From Paenibacillus aquistagni (GTDB lineage: Bacteria > Bacillota > Bacilli > Paenibacillales > Paenibacillaceae), in NCBI RefSeq assembly GCF_900177815.1, contig NZ_FXAZ01000002.1:124001-188000 (forward strand): a stretch of 64,000 nucleotides of DNA, written 5' to 3'. Both the position numbers and the translations under genes were made by a program. The notes beneath the pieces are model-generated. The model did not search any database, was not told the DNA's origin, and saw only the letters and a program-made list of their open reading frames with translations. Positions 45,005-52,995 of the stretch are shown piece by piece (the first letter of the stretch is position 1; every line of letters begins with the position of its first letter).

Positions 45005-45176
45005 TTTCAAAAATCACCCGTTTGTCTTAGAGCGTTTAATCCCTAAGCTTATTCTTATTCATCGAGAAACAATGGTGAAATGATGCGGTATAGCGATGCT
45101 GCACAGCCGGCATAGCTATCGAGTAGGAATTGCAATCCGGAATGGTCAACGGAATATGACTTGGAAGAAGATAACG

Positions 45177-45467
45177 TTAAATCATGGAGGACATTGTATA
45201 TTGTATAATGATCGCGAACGCTGCCAATACCATGGCAACTAGTGTTGAGCTAAGCACCACTCTTCGACTGAGCATGCTCACCGTACCCGAACGATCAAAT
45301 TTGCGATAACCAGCATAAATCATGAGGCCTGCAAAAATAGAGCCTACCCATAATGCAATTCCCGTCGTGGTGACGAGCTGCTCCCATGCGAATATCCAAC
45401 AGTACAATATGCCAACATGGATGATAAGTACGGTTGCTGAACCTAATGTTAAGATATGTTTAAGCAT
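45177..45467 (-). CDS. Hypothetical three-helix membrane protein downstream of the ger operon
   Basis: 96 residues with three membrane helices (about 5-25, 35-53 and 70-92). Three ATGs stand in a row (45473, 45470, 45467); only the third is seven bases from GGAGG, so it was chosen. The ribosome binding site is buried in an 11-bp hairpin. It follows gerAC by about 70 bp on the same strand and could belong to the germination operon. Unrecognised family. Confidence 0.65.
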   Translation of the reverse strand: MLKHILTLGSATVLIIHVGILYCWIFAWEQLVTTTGIALWVGSIFAGLMIYAGYRKFDRSGTVSMLSRRVVLSSTLVAMVLAAFAIIIQYTMSSMI

Positions 45468-45474
45468 CATCATC

Positions 45475-45509
45475 CCTCCAAGAATAGATTATACAATCAT
45501 TCTTGGAGG
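45475..45509 (-). promoter_or_regulatory. Perfect hairpin covering the ribosome binding site of the 96-residue gene
   Basis: CCTCCAAGAAT (45475-45485) and ATTCTTGGAGG (45499-45509) are perfect inverted repeats with a 13-nt loop. On the minus-strand transcript, the second arm contains the GGAGG that serves the gene at 45467. Folding would hide the binding site. There is no T-tract directly after, so it is not a standard terminator. Confidence 0.7.
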
Positions 45510-45536
45510 AATTGGAATTTTTTTATCGGGTAGTGG

Positions 45537-46670
45537 TTACTCAATAGTGCCTGTCCGTACCAGTCTAATGTTCACATTGGTCTTGAACGCTGCCTTAGGA
45601 AACATATCTCTCCATTGATCCTTCGTCAAGCCTGAATGGCGAACGGAGCTGCGATAGATCTCGCCAAATCCAACAGGATCAGAACCTAATTGCTGGAGAT
45701 GCTCGAAGAAAGCAAGCAGTTCCTGCTCCAAGTGTGACTTCATCTCCCGCTCCAGCAGATCGATAGCGCCCGGTATGGAAAAGTGGTAATCTGCCGAGAT
45801 TTCTTGAAGCTCCGAATCCATCTTGACGTTGACTTCAAATTGAAGGTCTTTGGCAGACACCAGCTTAACTGACGTAGAAAAATTAAGGTTTCGCAGATCC
45901 ACCTTAACGGTCGGTGTACGTTGAGTGTCATGCTTGATATATTTGCTAAGCCCATCCTTCTTCATCACAATCTGTAAAGAGGATGGCTTGATCTTGTTGC
46001 TCACTAGCGTCAGATAGGAAGACTCCTTAGCCGAGATTTCTCCAACCATTCTATCGTCTCGGAAGACTGCAGATCCTTTCACATTCAAGAGGCTACCTTT
46101 ACGCTCGATGATGGGAAGAGCTGGATCTATTCCCACGCTGTAGAAGCGTTTGCGAAAGTAGTGGATGGTTGAGGGCATCAGCCAGCCTAGTTCGATATTC
46201 TGATCAATCATTTCCCCAAGATACAGCCCCACATTAGGGAAATGCGTATATTTGTAATGCAGCAAATCCTCAGATGATTCGTTGCTAACCATCAAATAAA
46301 CCATATCCCCAAAGGCAGGATCACGGCTTAACGTATCCGCGATATTCATAATCCCCTCCTTCGCCAGCCCCCGGTCATAGATGATGCTTCGAACTTGTCC
46401 GCTCACTAGCTTTCTTGACACTTCACGATCAAATTTGTCTTTTGCTCCTTTACTGGTATCGGCCGTTACACTGAGAACTTGCGAGGCTTCTGTCGCTTCT
46501 GGAAGAGCTGCGAGCAATACGGTCGTAACGACCATCTCTTCGTCATTCTTTTTATCAAATCCCATTGCTACACTTATGGAAAGTCGCTCAAGTATAACTG
46601 AGCTGTCAAAGCATCCTGTGAGGAAGATGCAGCAAACAAGAAGGAGAAGGCACAGTTTACGAAAAGTCAT
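45537..46670 (-). CDS. gerAC: Ger(x)C family germination lipoprotein
   Basis: A 377-residue lipoprotein (lipobox LTGCFDSS, Cys20) of the Ger(x)C family. Signatures are ERLSISVAMGFDKKNDEEMV, GQVRSIIYDRGLAKEGI, and a C-terminal domain with FGEIYRSSVRHSG. It is the C subunit of a spore nutrient-germinant receptor in the inner spore membrane. Its ATG overlaps the gerAB stop by four bases. Which germinant it serves is not readable. Confidence 0.94.
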   Translation of the reverse strand: MTFRKLCLLLLVCCIFLTGCFDSSVILERLSISVAMGFDKKNDEEMVVTTVLLAALPEATEASQVLSVTADTSKGAKDKFDREVSRKLVSGQVRSIIYDRGLAKEGIMNIADTLSRDPAFGDMVYLMVSNESSEDLLHYKYTHFPNVGLYLGEMIDQNIELGWLMPSTIHYFRKRFYSVGIDPALPIIERKGSLLNVKGSAVFRDDRMVGEISAKESSYLTLVSNKIKPSSLQIVMKKDGLSKYIKHDTQRTPTVKVDLRNLNFSTSVKLVSAKDLQFEVNVKMDSELQEISADYHFSIPGAIDLLEREMKSHLEQELLAFFEHLQQLGSDPVGFGEIYRSSVRHSGLTKDQWRDMFPKAAFKTNVNIRLVRTGTIE

Positions 46671-47791
46671 TCCGCAGCCCCTTTCTTATCGGATTGATCA
46701 CGTATCCCCAAGATTAAAGTTTGAAACAAGAACAAGACAACAGGATATAAAAAAACAACAAATAGTGCGCATCTTCCGGTAAACGTGCTAAGCATATGGA
46801 TATGTTCTCGGTCTTGGGATATCAATGAGCCAATAAAGATCACGAAGCATATGATTGGCGTCATCATTCGCTGCTTCCACCCCATCATACGCTTGAACCC
46901 TCTGCCCAGCACCCATATATAGATCATGAGTCCAGGGATGACAACGAACATCCATACGGAAGAAGCGATATACTCTAGTCGTTCAAGAAAAGGGAACTTG
47001 ACGATCTTAAGCATGCTGGTCGAGGCCCAAATTGATCGAGTCAGTTGACCTTTACTAAAGTAGACAATGCCCATAATCATCATAAAAAGATAAATGATAT
47101 TAGAAAACAACAAGCTGTACTGCGCATATTTCGCCCCATTGGACTTGTCCTTGATATAGGGGTAAATGTAAAAAATGCTTTCGAAGCCGCTGATTGTCAG
47201 CCCCATGCTGATCGTCCCTTTCATAATGGCCCAAGGGGATGTTTCTCCAATCGGAAGCAGATGGCTCCAAGAAGCGTATTTTATCGGTGAAATATACAGT
47301 GTCCCTATAAAGAAAAGGATAACGAAAAAACTGATCGTGCTTAATCCGGCAATTAAGCGAATCCCCCCCGTAATCCCATACCAGGCCAGCAGAAGCAGCG
47401 TCATCGACAAAACCCATGTCGGGAAGGTAGGAAATATCCATGATTGGATAAGCTCAATGTAGGTTCGAACAATGGTGACAGATACCATAACGTAATACAC
47501 CATCATCACCATGCTTAATCCATTTCCAATCCATCGACCGAACAAATGCTGATGGATGCCGTACAAGTCTGCTGATTCATGCTTCGATAAAATCCAAAAC
47601 ATCAACCCTACCACGATATGGGATACGATGCCTGCAACAATCACGGAGATCCACGCATCGTGATCCGAGTGCATCCCAACAATGCGTTGAAAGCCAAAGA
47701 TCCCGACACCGATCTGCCCGCTTGAAATGAGAAACAGCAGCATGTACGCTTGAAACATATTTTGGGGCTTAGGCATTACATCGGCTTTCAT
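46667..47791 (-). CDS. gerAB: GerAB-type germination permease
   Basis: A 374-residue membrane protein with ten helices, of the spore germination branch of the APC superfamily. It starts FQAYMLLFLISSGQIGVGIF, typical of GerAB. It is the B subunit, thought to bind germinant. AAAGGA lies nine bases before the ATG. It comes 24 bp after gerAA and overlaps gerAC. Confidence 0.94.
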   Translation of the reverse strand: MKADVMPKPQNMFQAYMLLFLISSGQIGVGIFGFQRIVGMHSDHDAWISVIVAGIVSHIVVGLMFWILSKHESADLYGIHQHLFGRWIGNGLSMVMMVYYVMVSVTIVRTYIELIQSWIFPTFPTWVLSMTLLLLAWYGITGGIRLIAGLSTISFFVILFFIGTLYISPIKYASWSHLLPIGETSPWAIMKGTISMGLTISGFESIFYIYPYIKDKSNGAKYAQYSLLFSNIIYLFMMIMGIVYFSKGQLTRSIWASTSMLKIVKFPFLERLEYIASSVWMFVVIPGLMIYIWVLGRGFKRMMGWKQRMMTPIICFVIFIGSLISQDREHIHMLSTFTGRCALFVVFLYPVVLFLFQTLILGIRDQSDKKGAAE

Positions 47792-47815
47792 GTCGGACCA
47801 TCCTTTCGCTATTCT

Positions 47816-49285
47816 TTAATCATCGATGTCACTGCTTGATGTGGAGCTTGAAATGGCTGAACTTCCTGCGCCTTCATTCTTTGTATACATTGTTTGTGCC
47901 GTGTGATACGACTTCGGAGTGAGCAGAAGATCATTGATGAGATCCTTCACTCGGAAAGGATACATCGGAAACAGATAGGGTCTGCCCACGCTCGTTAATT
48001 TGAATAGATGAATGGTAAAGGCCACCATCAACACGACAATCCCAAGGAACCCCCACAGACTTGCCATGATGATCAGGGGAAAACGTATTAAGCGTATGCT
48101 CGAGCTCATGAGATAGTTCGGTACGGTAAACGATCCAAGTGCTGCCAGTGCCACAATCATAATGAGAATATTGCTCGTAAAGCCAGCCTGTACAGCGGCC
48201 TGACCGATAACAATACCCCCAACGATCCCCATCGTCTGCCCGACCTTTGTTGGCAGTCTGACCCCTGCTTCACGCACCAGTTCCATAATAATCTCAAGCA
48301 GAAGCGCTTCTAGAAACGGAGGAAAAGGAACCTTGGAACGAGATTCAATCAATGGCAGCAGAAGCTGTGTTGGAATCACCTCATAATGGAAGGTAAGCGC
48401 GGCTACATAAAATGGTGTAAAGAACAAAGAGATAAATAAAGCAAACAAGCGGAGCAGGCGCAGGAACAATCCTATTCCCCAGCCTGAGTATCGATCCTCT
48501 ACGGAGAAAAACATATCAGCAAAGGTGCTTGGACAGATCAGCACTTGGGAATCGCCATCGACAAAAATGATCGTTTTCCCTTCCAACAGCGCTTGAACAG
48601 CACGATCGGGCTTCTCGGACAACGTCATAAGCGGGAACAAGGTGTAGCGATTATCCTGAAGCATCGACAGCAGAATCGCGCTGCTATAGAGACCATCAAC
48701 ATGAATATGCGATAATCGCTCACGAATTCTGTCCAAATGCTCACCATCAACCGTGTCTTTAAGGTAAAACAAGCTTAATCTTGTTCGTGTCTTCTCCCCA
48801 ATCTCCAGTTCCTCATTGGTCAAATTCGGATTCGTAATATAAGAACGCAGCAGTCCCGTGTTGACAGATATGGACTCCGTAAAACTAATGCTCGGCCCAA
48901 GGACGTGAGTCTCTACTAAAGATACGCCTGGCTTACGCGATGGCGGATTGCTTGCATTGCACAAGAGGCCTTCAATCATCGTTCCCGTCTCGTCTGATAG
49001 CGCTATCCACACCCAGCCTCGGAGCAGCCTGACGACAATATCATCCATATCATGCGCAGCTTCAATCTCTCCAATTGGCAGATGATCTTGAATGGCTGTT
49101 ATCGTGAGCTCTTCCATGCCATAAGCGAGAGGCTCCAAGATGGACTCTTGCAGCTTGGACGTATCGATAACCCCAGAGATATAGCTTACCGCCAATCGAG
49201 GACCTAATTCACGCGTCACACAATCCGCGCTGTTATTAAGCATAGTTGACAACTCTGTTCTGATCTTTGCTGCTAATGTCGTCAT
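47816..49285 (-). CDS. gerAA: GerAA-type germination receptor subunit
   Basis: A 489-residue GerA-family protein with a soluble N-terminal domain (about 1-270), then four or five membrane helices (about 275-440) and a Ser-rich tail. Signatures include DRYSGWGIGLFLRLLRLFAL, FPPFLEALLLEIIMELVREA and VRLPTKVGQTMGIVGGIVIG. It is the A subunit of the receptor and first gene of the operon. AAGGAGGGAGAACAC precedes the ATG. A CATGATA at 49342-49336 could be a sigma-G -10 but no good -35 was found. Confidence 0.95.
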   Translation of the reverse strand: MTTLAAKIRTELSTMLNNSADCVTRELGPRLAVSYISGVIDTSKLQESILEPLAYGMEELTITAIQDHLPIGEIEAAHDMDDIVVRLLRGWVWIALSDETGTMIEGLLCNASNPPSRKPGVSLVETHVLGPSISFTESISVNTGLLRSYITNPNLTNEELEIGEKTRTRLSLFYLKDTVDGEHLDRIRERLSHIHVDGLYSSAILLSMLQDNRYTLFPLMTLSEKPDRAVQALLEGKTIIFVDGDSQVLICPSTFADMFFSVEDRYSGWGIGLFLRLLRLFALFISLFFTPFYVAALTFHYEVIPTQLLLPLIESRSKVPFPPFLEALLLEIIMELVREAGVRLPTKVGQTMGIVGGIVIGQAAVQAGFTSNILIMIVALAALGSFTVPNYLMSSSIRLIRFPLIIMASLWGFLGIVVLMVAFTIHLFKLTSVGRPYLFPMYPFRVKDLINDLLLTPKSYHTAQTMYTKNEGAGSSAISSSTSSSDIDD

Positions 49286-49374
49286 GTGTTCTCCCTCCTT
49301 GACCTGTAACAGGAATTATTCCCCTAAGCCATGCTTATCATGCGATCAAATGAGCATTCGTACACATATATAAG

Positions 49375-50085
49375 ATGGCAAATAAACTCTCCACACGCTA
49401 CAATAAAGGGACAACCTTGGAGTTAGGAGGTATACATATCTCAATTCACAACATACGTTCAAAGCTGCTTGGAACGGCCGCCATCTTGTTCTTGGTTATA
49501 GGCCTCGTGCTCGTTATTTATCCCAAGTGGTCTCAATATAACGAATATCAAAGAGAATTGCGGCTATTAACAGAATGGGGTGACTTTCCTGCAGCGACTG
49601 TATCAAGCCATCCCCTTACTACTTCTTCAGAGCCATCATCTCGTCCAACCAATACCTTTTCGCCAAAAATAATTGATGGACACGCTGTATACGGCACGGT
49701 TAACATTCCCAAGATTGATCTTCGAGAGCCTATGGTAGAAGGGGCAACGCAAGAATCGCTAAAGCTCGGTAGCGGCATTGTCGTACCAGACCGAATGCCT
49801 GGGGAAGTCGGGAACTTTGTGCTGGCAAGCCATCGCAGCCTGACCTTTGGCAGACACTACAACCGCTTGGATGAGCTCGAAGTTGGAGATTCCATTGATC
49901 TAGAGACATCAGATCAGATCCATACCTATACCGTTGAATCCAAGTTCATCGTCACCCCTGATGACATGTCGGTATTGGAGCAGAATGAAGAAGATTCAGA
50001 GTTGACCTTGATAACATGCGAACCGATCGATACGGCTACCCATCGACTTATCGTAAAAGCCAAAATGGAGAAAAAAACGAATTAA
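49375..50085 (+). CDS. Class D sortase
   Basis: Up to 236 residues: a membrane anchor (about 33-53), a Ser/Pro-rich stalk, and a class D sortase domain (about 100-232). The catalytic His is in VLASHRSLTFGRHY, the Cys in LTLITCEPIDTATHRL, and the Arg in the same segment. It links surface proteins to the wall. The start is uncertain: ATG 49375 lacks a binding site, TTG 49417 has AAAGGG, and ATC 49438 lies seven bases after a perfect AGGAGG. It is divergent from gerAA. No obvious substrate is in the window. Confidence 0.88.
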   Translation: MANKLSTRYNKGTTLELGGIHISIHNIRSKLLGTAAILFLVIGLVLVIYPKWSQYNEYQRELRLLTEWGDFPAATVSSHPLTTSSEPSSRPTNTFSPKIIDGHAVYGTVNIPKIDLREPMVEGATQESLKLGSGIVVPDRMPGEVGNFVLASHRSLTFGRHYNRLDELEVGDSIDLETSDQIHTYTVESKFIVTPDDMSVLEQNEEDSELTLITCEPIDTATHRLIVKAKMEKKTN

Positions 50086-50129
50086 ATCCTCTCTAACATC
50101 GTAGCAGCCAAGCTAAATAATCATGAAAA

Positions 50130-50176
50130 AAGGCAGCGGTCCTGTCGATATCGATTATCGACAAGACCGCTGCCTT
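50130..50176. terminator. Bidirectional terminator between sortase and CAP-protein genes
   Basis: AAGGCAGCGGTC pairs with GACCGCTGCCTT, and TGTCGATA with TTATCGACA inside, about 20 bp in total. On the minus strand TTTTTT follows. It lies between convergent genes. Confidence 0.92.
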
Positions 50177-50258
50177 GCTGTCATGAGATGTAGGAAGCCT
50201 ATTTAGGAAAAGAAAGCTGATGCTGAAGAATATGAATTCCTATTTAACCATTCTATTC

Positions 50259-51269
50259 TTATCCTCTTGGCGTAAAGAAATTTTGTGTAAAGTAGGTTTC
50301 CATCTTCCCACCAAACGTTACCCCAACCCCTAATTGTGTGTAGTCACCCAAGATATTCTCTCGGTGCCCTTTGGAATTCATCCAGCCTTCATGGGCATAG
50401 ATAGCGCTAGGCTGCCCGGCTGCAATGTTTTCCCCCGCTTTCATATATTTAATTTGGTCTGCTTTCATGCGGTCAAACGGGGATTTGCCATCTGGGTTCG
50501 CGTGGGCAAAGAAGTTCCTTTTGGACATGTCCACACTATGTTTTCTTGCTGTTCCAGCAATCTTGTCATTCCATTGCAGCGGCTTCTTTCCGCTGCGAAC
50601 ACGAACAGCATTCGTCAGATCCCACACTTGCTTCTCAAAGCTGCCCTGCAGCTCCTCGCTTGGCTCTCCGTAATAACCCATGAACGAGAGCTCTGTATTC
50701 TTCTCAATCAGTTGTATCGAGGTGGCCTTCTGCTGTTGATGGACATCATAGAATATGGTCGCGTATGCCCCGTCCACAAGATGCATACTGTAGTGATCTT
50801 TAGCGGTATTATAGTGATAGATGGTCCGGCCTTTCTTAATCTCGGTCAAAGAAGCGCCGTACGCTGCCTCCACCTCTTTTTTGGATGAGCCGAAGCCGAT
50901 TCCACTCGCTGCTTGCCAATCCGCTGCATTCGTATACAGCGCAACGACCTTATCTTTGCGCACACCGACTTGAAGGTAGTGCTTGTAATCCTTATTGTAG
51001 ATATACCAATCAAACCCATACTCACTAGCATCCACCCTCGCAGGCTTGCCGAGTGTATCGATAAGCTGCTGCTTGTTCATTCCAATCGATATCCCTTGAA
51101 ATTGGGATGCCGCTTGTGCAGCAGACTTGACTTGCGATGCTACGCTTGTCCGATGATCAAGCTTCGCTGGCAGCGCACACGCTTGCAGGTTAGGAAGCAG
51201 TACTATAATGGCAAGCGAAGCGCTTATCACAACAGACAGTGAACGTATACTGCGTCTTGTGTTCCTCAT
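50259..51269 (-). CDS. Secreted CAP-domain protein (YkwD-like) under c-di-GMP riboswitch control
   Basis: 336 residues: an N-terminal signal or anchor helix (about 10-30; SVVISASLAIIVLLP), a CAP-associated N-terminal domain (about 55-195; ISIGMNKQQLIDTLGKPARV) and a C-terminal CAP/SCP domain (about 215-335). The latter carries NFFAHANPDGKSPFDRM, AGENIAAGQ and EGWMNSKGHRENILGDYTQL. CAP proteins in Bacilli are exported and spore- or wall-associated, with unclear activity. ATG 51269 follows GGGGAG by seven bases. The leader has a c-di-GMP-I riboswitch and a terminator. Confidence 0.93.
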   Translation of the reverse strand: MRNTRRSIRSLSVVISASLAIIVLLPNLQACALPAKLDHRTSVASQVKSAAQAASQFQGISIGMNKQQLIDTLGKPARVDASEYGFDWYIYNKDYKHYLQVGVRKDKVVALYTNAADWQAASGIGFGSSKKEVEAAYGASLTEIKKGRTIYHYNTAKDHYSMHLVDGAYATIFYDVHQQQKATSIQLIEKNTELSFMGYYGEPSEELQGSFEKQVWDLTNAVRVRSGKKPLQWNDKIAGTARKHSVDMSKRNFFAHANPDGKSPFDRMKADQIKYMKAGENIAAGQPSAIYAHEGWMNSKGHRENILGDYTQLGVGVTFGGKMETYFTQNFFTPRG

Positions 51270-51332
51270 CAACCTTCTCCCCTTCTATTACGAAATTGTC
51301 GAATGAGATGAACGTCCGGAAGCCCATGCTGA

Positions 51333-51363
51333 TAAAAAATAAGCGCCGCCCTAGCGGCAGCGC
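51333..51363 (-). terminator. Terminator of the c-di-GMP riboswitch
   Basis: On the minus strand GCGCTGCC (51363-51356) pairs with GGCGGCGC (51350-51343), with one G-U pair, followed by TTATTTTTT. It begins 27 nt past the aptamer and lies before the CAP-protein gene. Confidence 0.88.
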
Positions 51364-51389
51364 AAATAACGCAAGATGATCGCGATTAG

Positions 51390-51470
51390 GGCAACCCGGC
51401 TGTCATCGCATCCTGAGATGCCTTAGACCCGTGGCTTTGCGTCCCCTGCTTTCGCTAGGGTTTGCCATTA
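51390..51470 (-). promoter_or_regulatory. c-di-GMP-I riboswitch (GEMM-I)
   Basis: On the minus strand the GEMM-I blocks appear in order: ATGGCAAACC, GCGAAAGC (GNRA tetraloop), GGGGACGCAAAGCC, ACGGGTCTAAGG, a variable stem (GCATC/GATGC) and AGCCGGGTTGCC. This matches the well-known Vc2-type consensus almost base for base. A promoter lies just upstream and an intrinsic terminator just downstream, then the CAP-domain gene. Whether c-di-GMP turns the gene on or off depends on a competing antiterminator that I did not resolve. Confidence 0.95.
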
Positions 51471-51496
51471 TCCAATTCTCGTAGTTAGTTATATCT

Positions 51497-51525
51497 ATCG
51501 TATCATGTCCCTTGAATTCTGTCAT
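51497..51525 (-). promoter_or_regulatory. Likely promoter for the c-di-GMP riboswitch transcript
   Basis: On the minus strand ATGACA (51525-51520) and TACGAT (51502-51497) are 17 bp apart. The predicted start near 51490 is about 20 nt before the aptamer. Confidence 0.6.
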
Positions 51526-51762
51526 GGCAATTTTATCGATCTTAAATTGAGAAATGATTGAGAGAATGATGATTAAATAGTTAGAATGTCCTACTTTTTC
51601 CTTTGTTTTAGCTGTCAAGATAAAGAAAGAGAGTTAGAATAGAAACATAGATCATGCCTATTCAACTTCCGACTGGAACATGTGAACGCTGAAGCACTGC
51701 GGGAGTTGTGCATGTTCAGATCGTTATCCTGTCTGAAGATAAGAATTGGAGGCTTACCCGAA

Positions 51763-52923
51763 GTGATGCGGTTACATACTTTGATTGTAGACGATGAGTG
51801 GCTAGCTTTGGAGAAAATGAAAATGCTGCTTGCAGATCAGCAGAATCCGAACCTATGCTTTGAGCAGGTGGAAGCATGCATACATCCGTCAAACGCCTTA
51901 GAACTTGCACAGCATATTCGGTTCGATGCCGCTTTTTTAGATATTGAAATGCCTGAAATCAACGGCTTAGAGCTGGCTTGGCAGCTCCTGCAGCTCCAGC
52001 CTGGGCTGCCTATTATTTTTCTAACCGCCTATCAGGAATATGCGGTGAAGGCCTTCGACATCCACGCGCTTGATTATTTGCTTAAGCCTGTGCATCCTGA
52101 GCGATTAGCGGTATCCCTTGATCGGCTTCACAGCTATATGCAAAATAAGCCGTCAAACAAGGACACGGAGCCGGCAAGTGTCATGCTGTGCTGCCTGCAG
52201 CGTTTGAATTATCACGATGCAAAGGGAGCTATTCAGCAATTTTCATGGAAAACCCAGAAGGCGCAAGAGCTGTTCGCTTATCTCCTGTACAACAAAAATA
52301 GAACCATACACAAGCAAAGCCTCATGGACCTGTTGTGGCCAAGCTACGATACGAAGCGTGCAACCGCACAGCTTCATACCGCCATCTATCATATTCGCAA
52401 GACCATTGAAAGAGCTGGACTCGATCTTAAGCTTGAATATAAAGACGAGGGTTATCGGGTAGTTGTAGGTGAGTTGACGTTTGATTTTGAGGAGTGGGAG
52501 CGTCAGGTGCGAAGCTTGCCTCAGATTGATGAAAAGAGCTTGGAGCAGCATCTTGATACGCTGCAAGCCTACACGGGGAATTTCCTCGAAGAGCATCATT
52601 ACCCTTGGGCAGAATCAGAGTGGGAGCGGCTGCGGCTCCTGTGGCTGAAGCTTGCGGAAGACATTGCCGAACACTATATGGGGCAGGAACATTATACCGA
52701 AGCCCTCATTCTCAACCGAAAAATAATCGAGAGATTCCCGATAAGCGAGGAAGGTTACTTCCGACATATGCAGATTCATGCCCTGCTTCATCAGCCCCAG
52801 GAAGTGAAAAAGTACTACAACCAGCTTGAGCGTATGTGTCAAAATGAATTCGAAGACCTGCCAAGCGAGGACATTACCGCCTGGTATCGTGAATGGATGC
52901 TCCAGTTGAAGCAGGAGAGATAA
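51763..52923 (+). CDS. Receiver-SARP response regulator (BTAD domain)
   Basis: About 386 residues. A CheY-like receiver (about 1-125) has TLIVDDEWLALEKM, phospho-acceptor Asp in AFLDIEMPEINGLE, and DYLLKPVHPERL. An OmpR-like winged helix follows (about 150-240), then a BTAD helical domain (about 250-386; WAESEWERLRLLWLKLAEDI). This is the SARP-type layout of Bacilli. GTG 51763 lies ten bases after GGAGG and ATG 51766 is next to it. It converges on the tandem-kinase sensor, its probable partner. Confidence 0.88.
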   Translation: MMRLHTLIVDDEWLALEKMKMLLADQQNPNLCFEQVEACIHPSNALELAQHIRFDAAFLDIEMPEINGLELAWQLLQLQPGLPIIFLTAYQEYAVKAFDIHALDYLLKPVHPERLAVSLDRLHSYMQNKPSNKDTEPASVMLCCLQRLNYHDAKGAIQQFSWKTQKAQELFAYLLYNKNRTIHKQSLMDLLWPSYDTKRATAQLHTAIYHIRKTIERAGLDLKLEYKDEGYRVVVGELTFDFEEWERQVRSLPQIDEKSLEQHLDTLQAYTGNFLEEHHYPWAESEWERLRLLWLKLAEDIAEHYMGQEHYTEALILNRKIIERFPISEEGYFRHMQIHALLHQPQEVKKYYNQLERMCQNEFEDLPSEDITAWYREWMLQLKQER

Positions 52924-52959
52924 ATTCTGTTCGAGCATGCAGCCAAATTCAAGACAAAC

Positions 52960-52990
52960 GAGGCTTGCTTAAAAGAAGCAAGCCCCTCTC
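52960..52990. terminator. Bidirectional terminator between the SARP regulator and hybrid kinase genes
   Basis: GGCTTGCTT (52962-52970) pairs with AAGCAAGCC (52976-52984) around a short loop. Convergent genes flank it. Confidence 0.78.
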
Positions 52991-52995
52991 TCATT

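Noticed and set aside
49330-49374. Possible sigma-G promoter for gerAA (CATGATA)
   Set aside because: No matching -35 at the right spacing; kept only as a remark.
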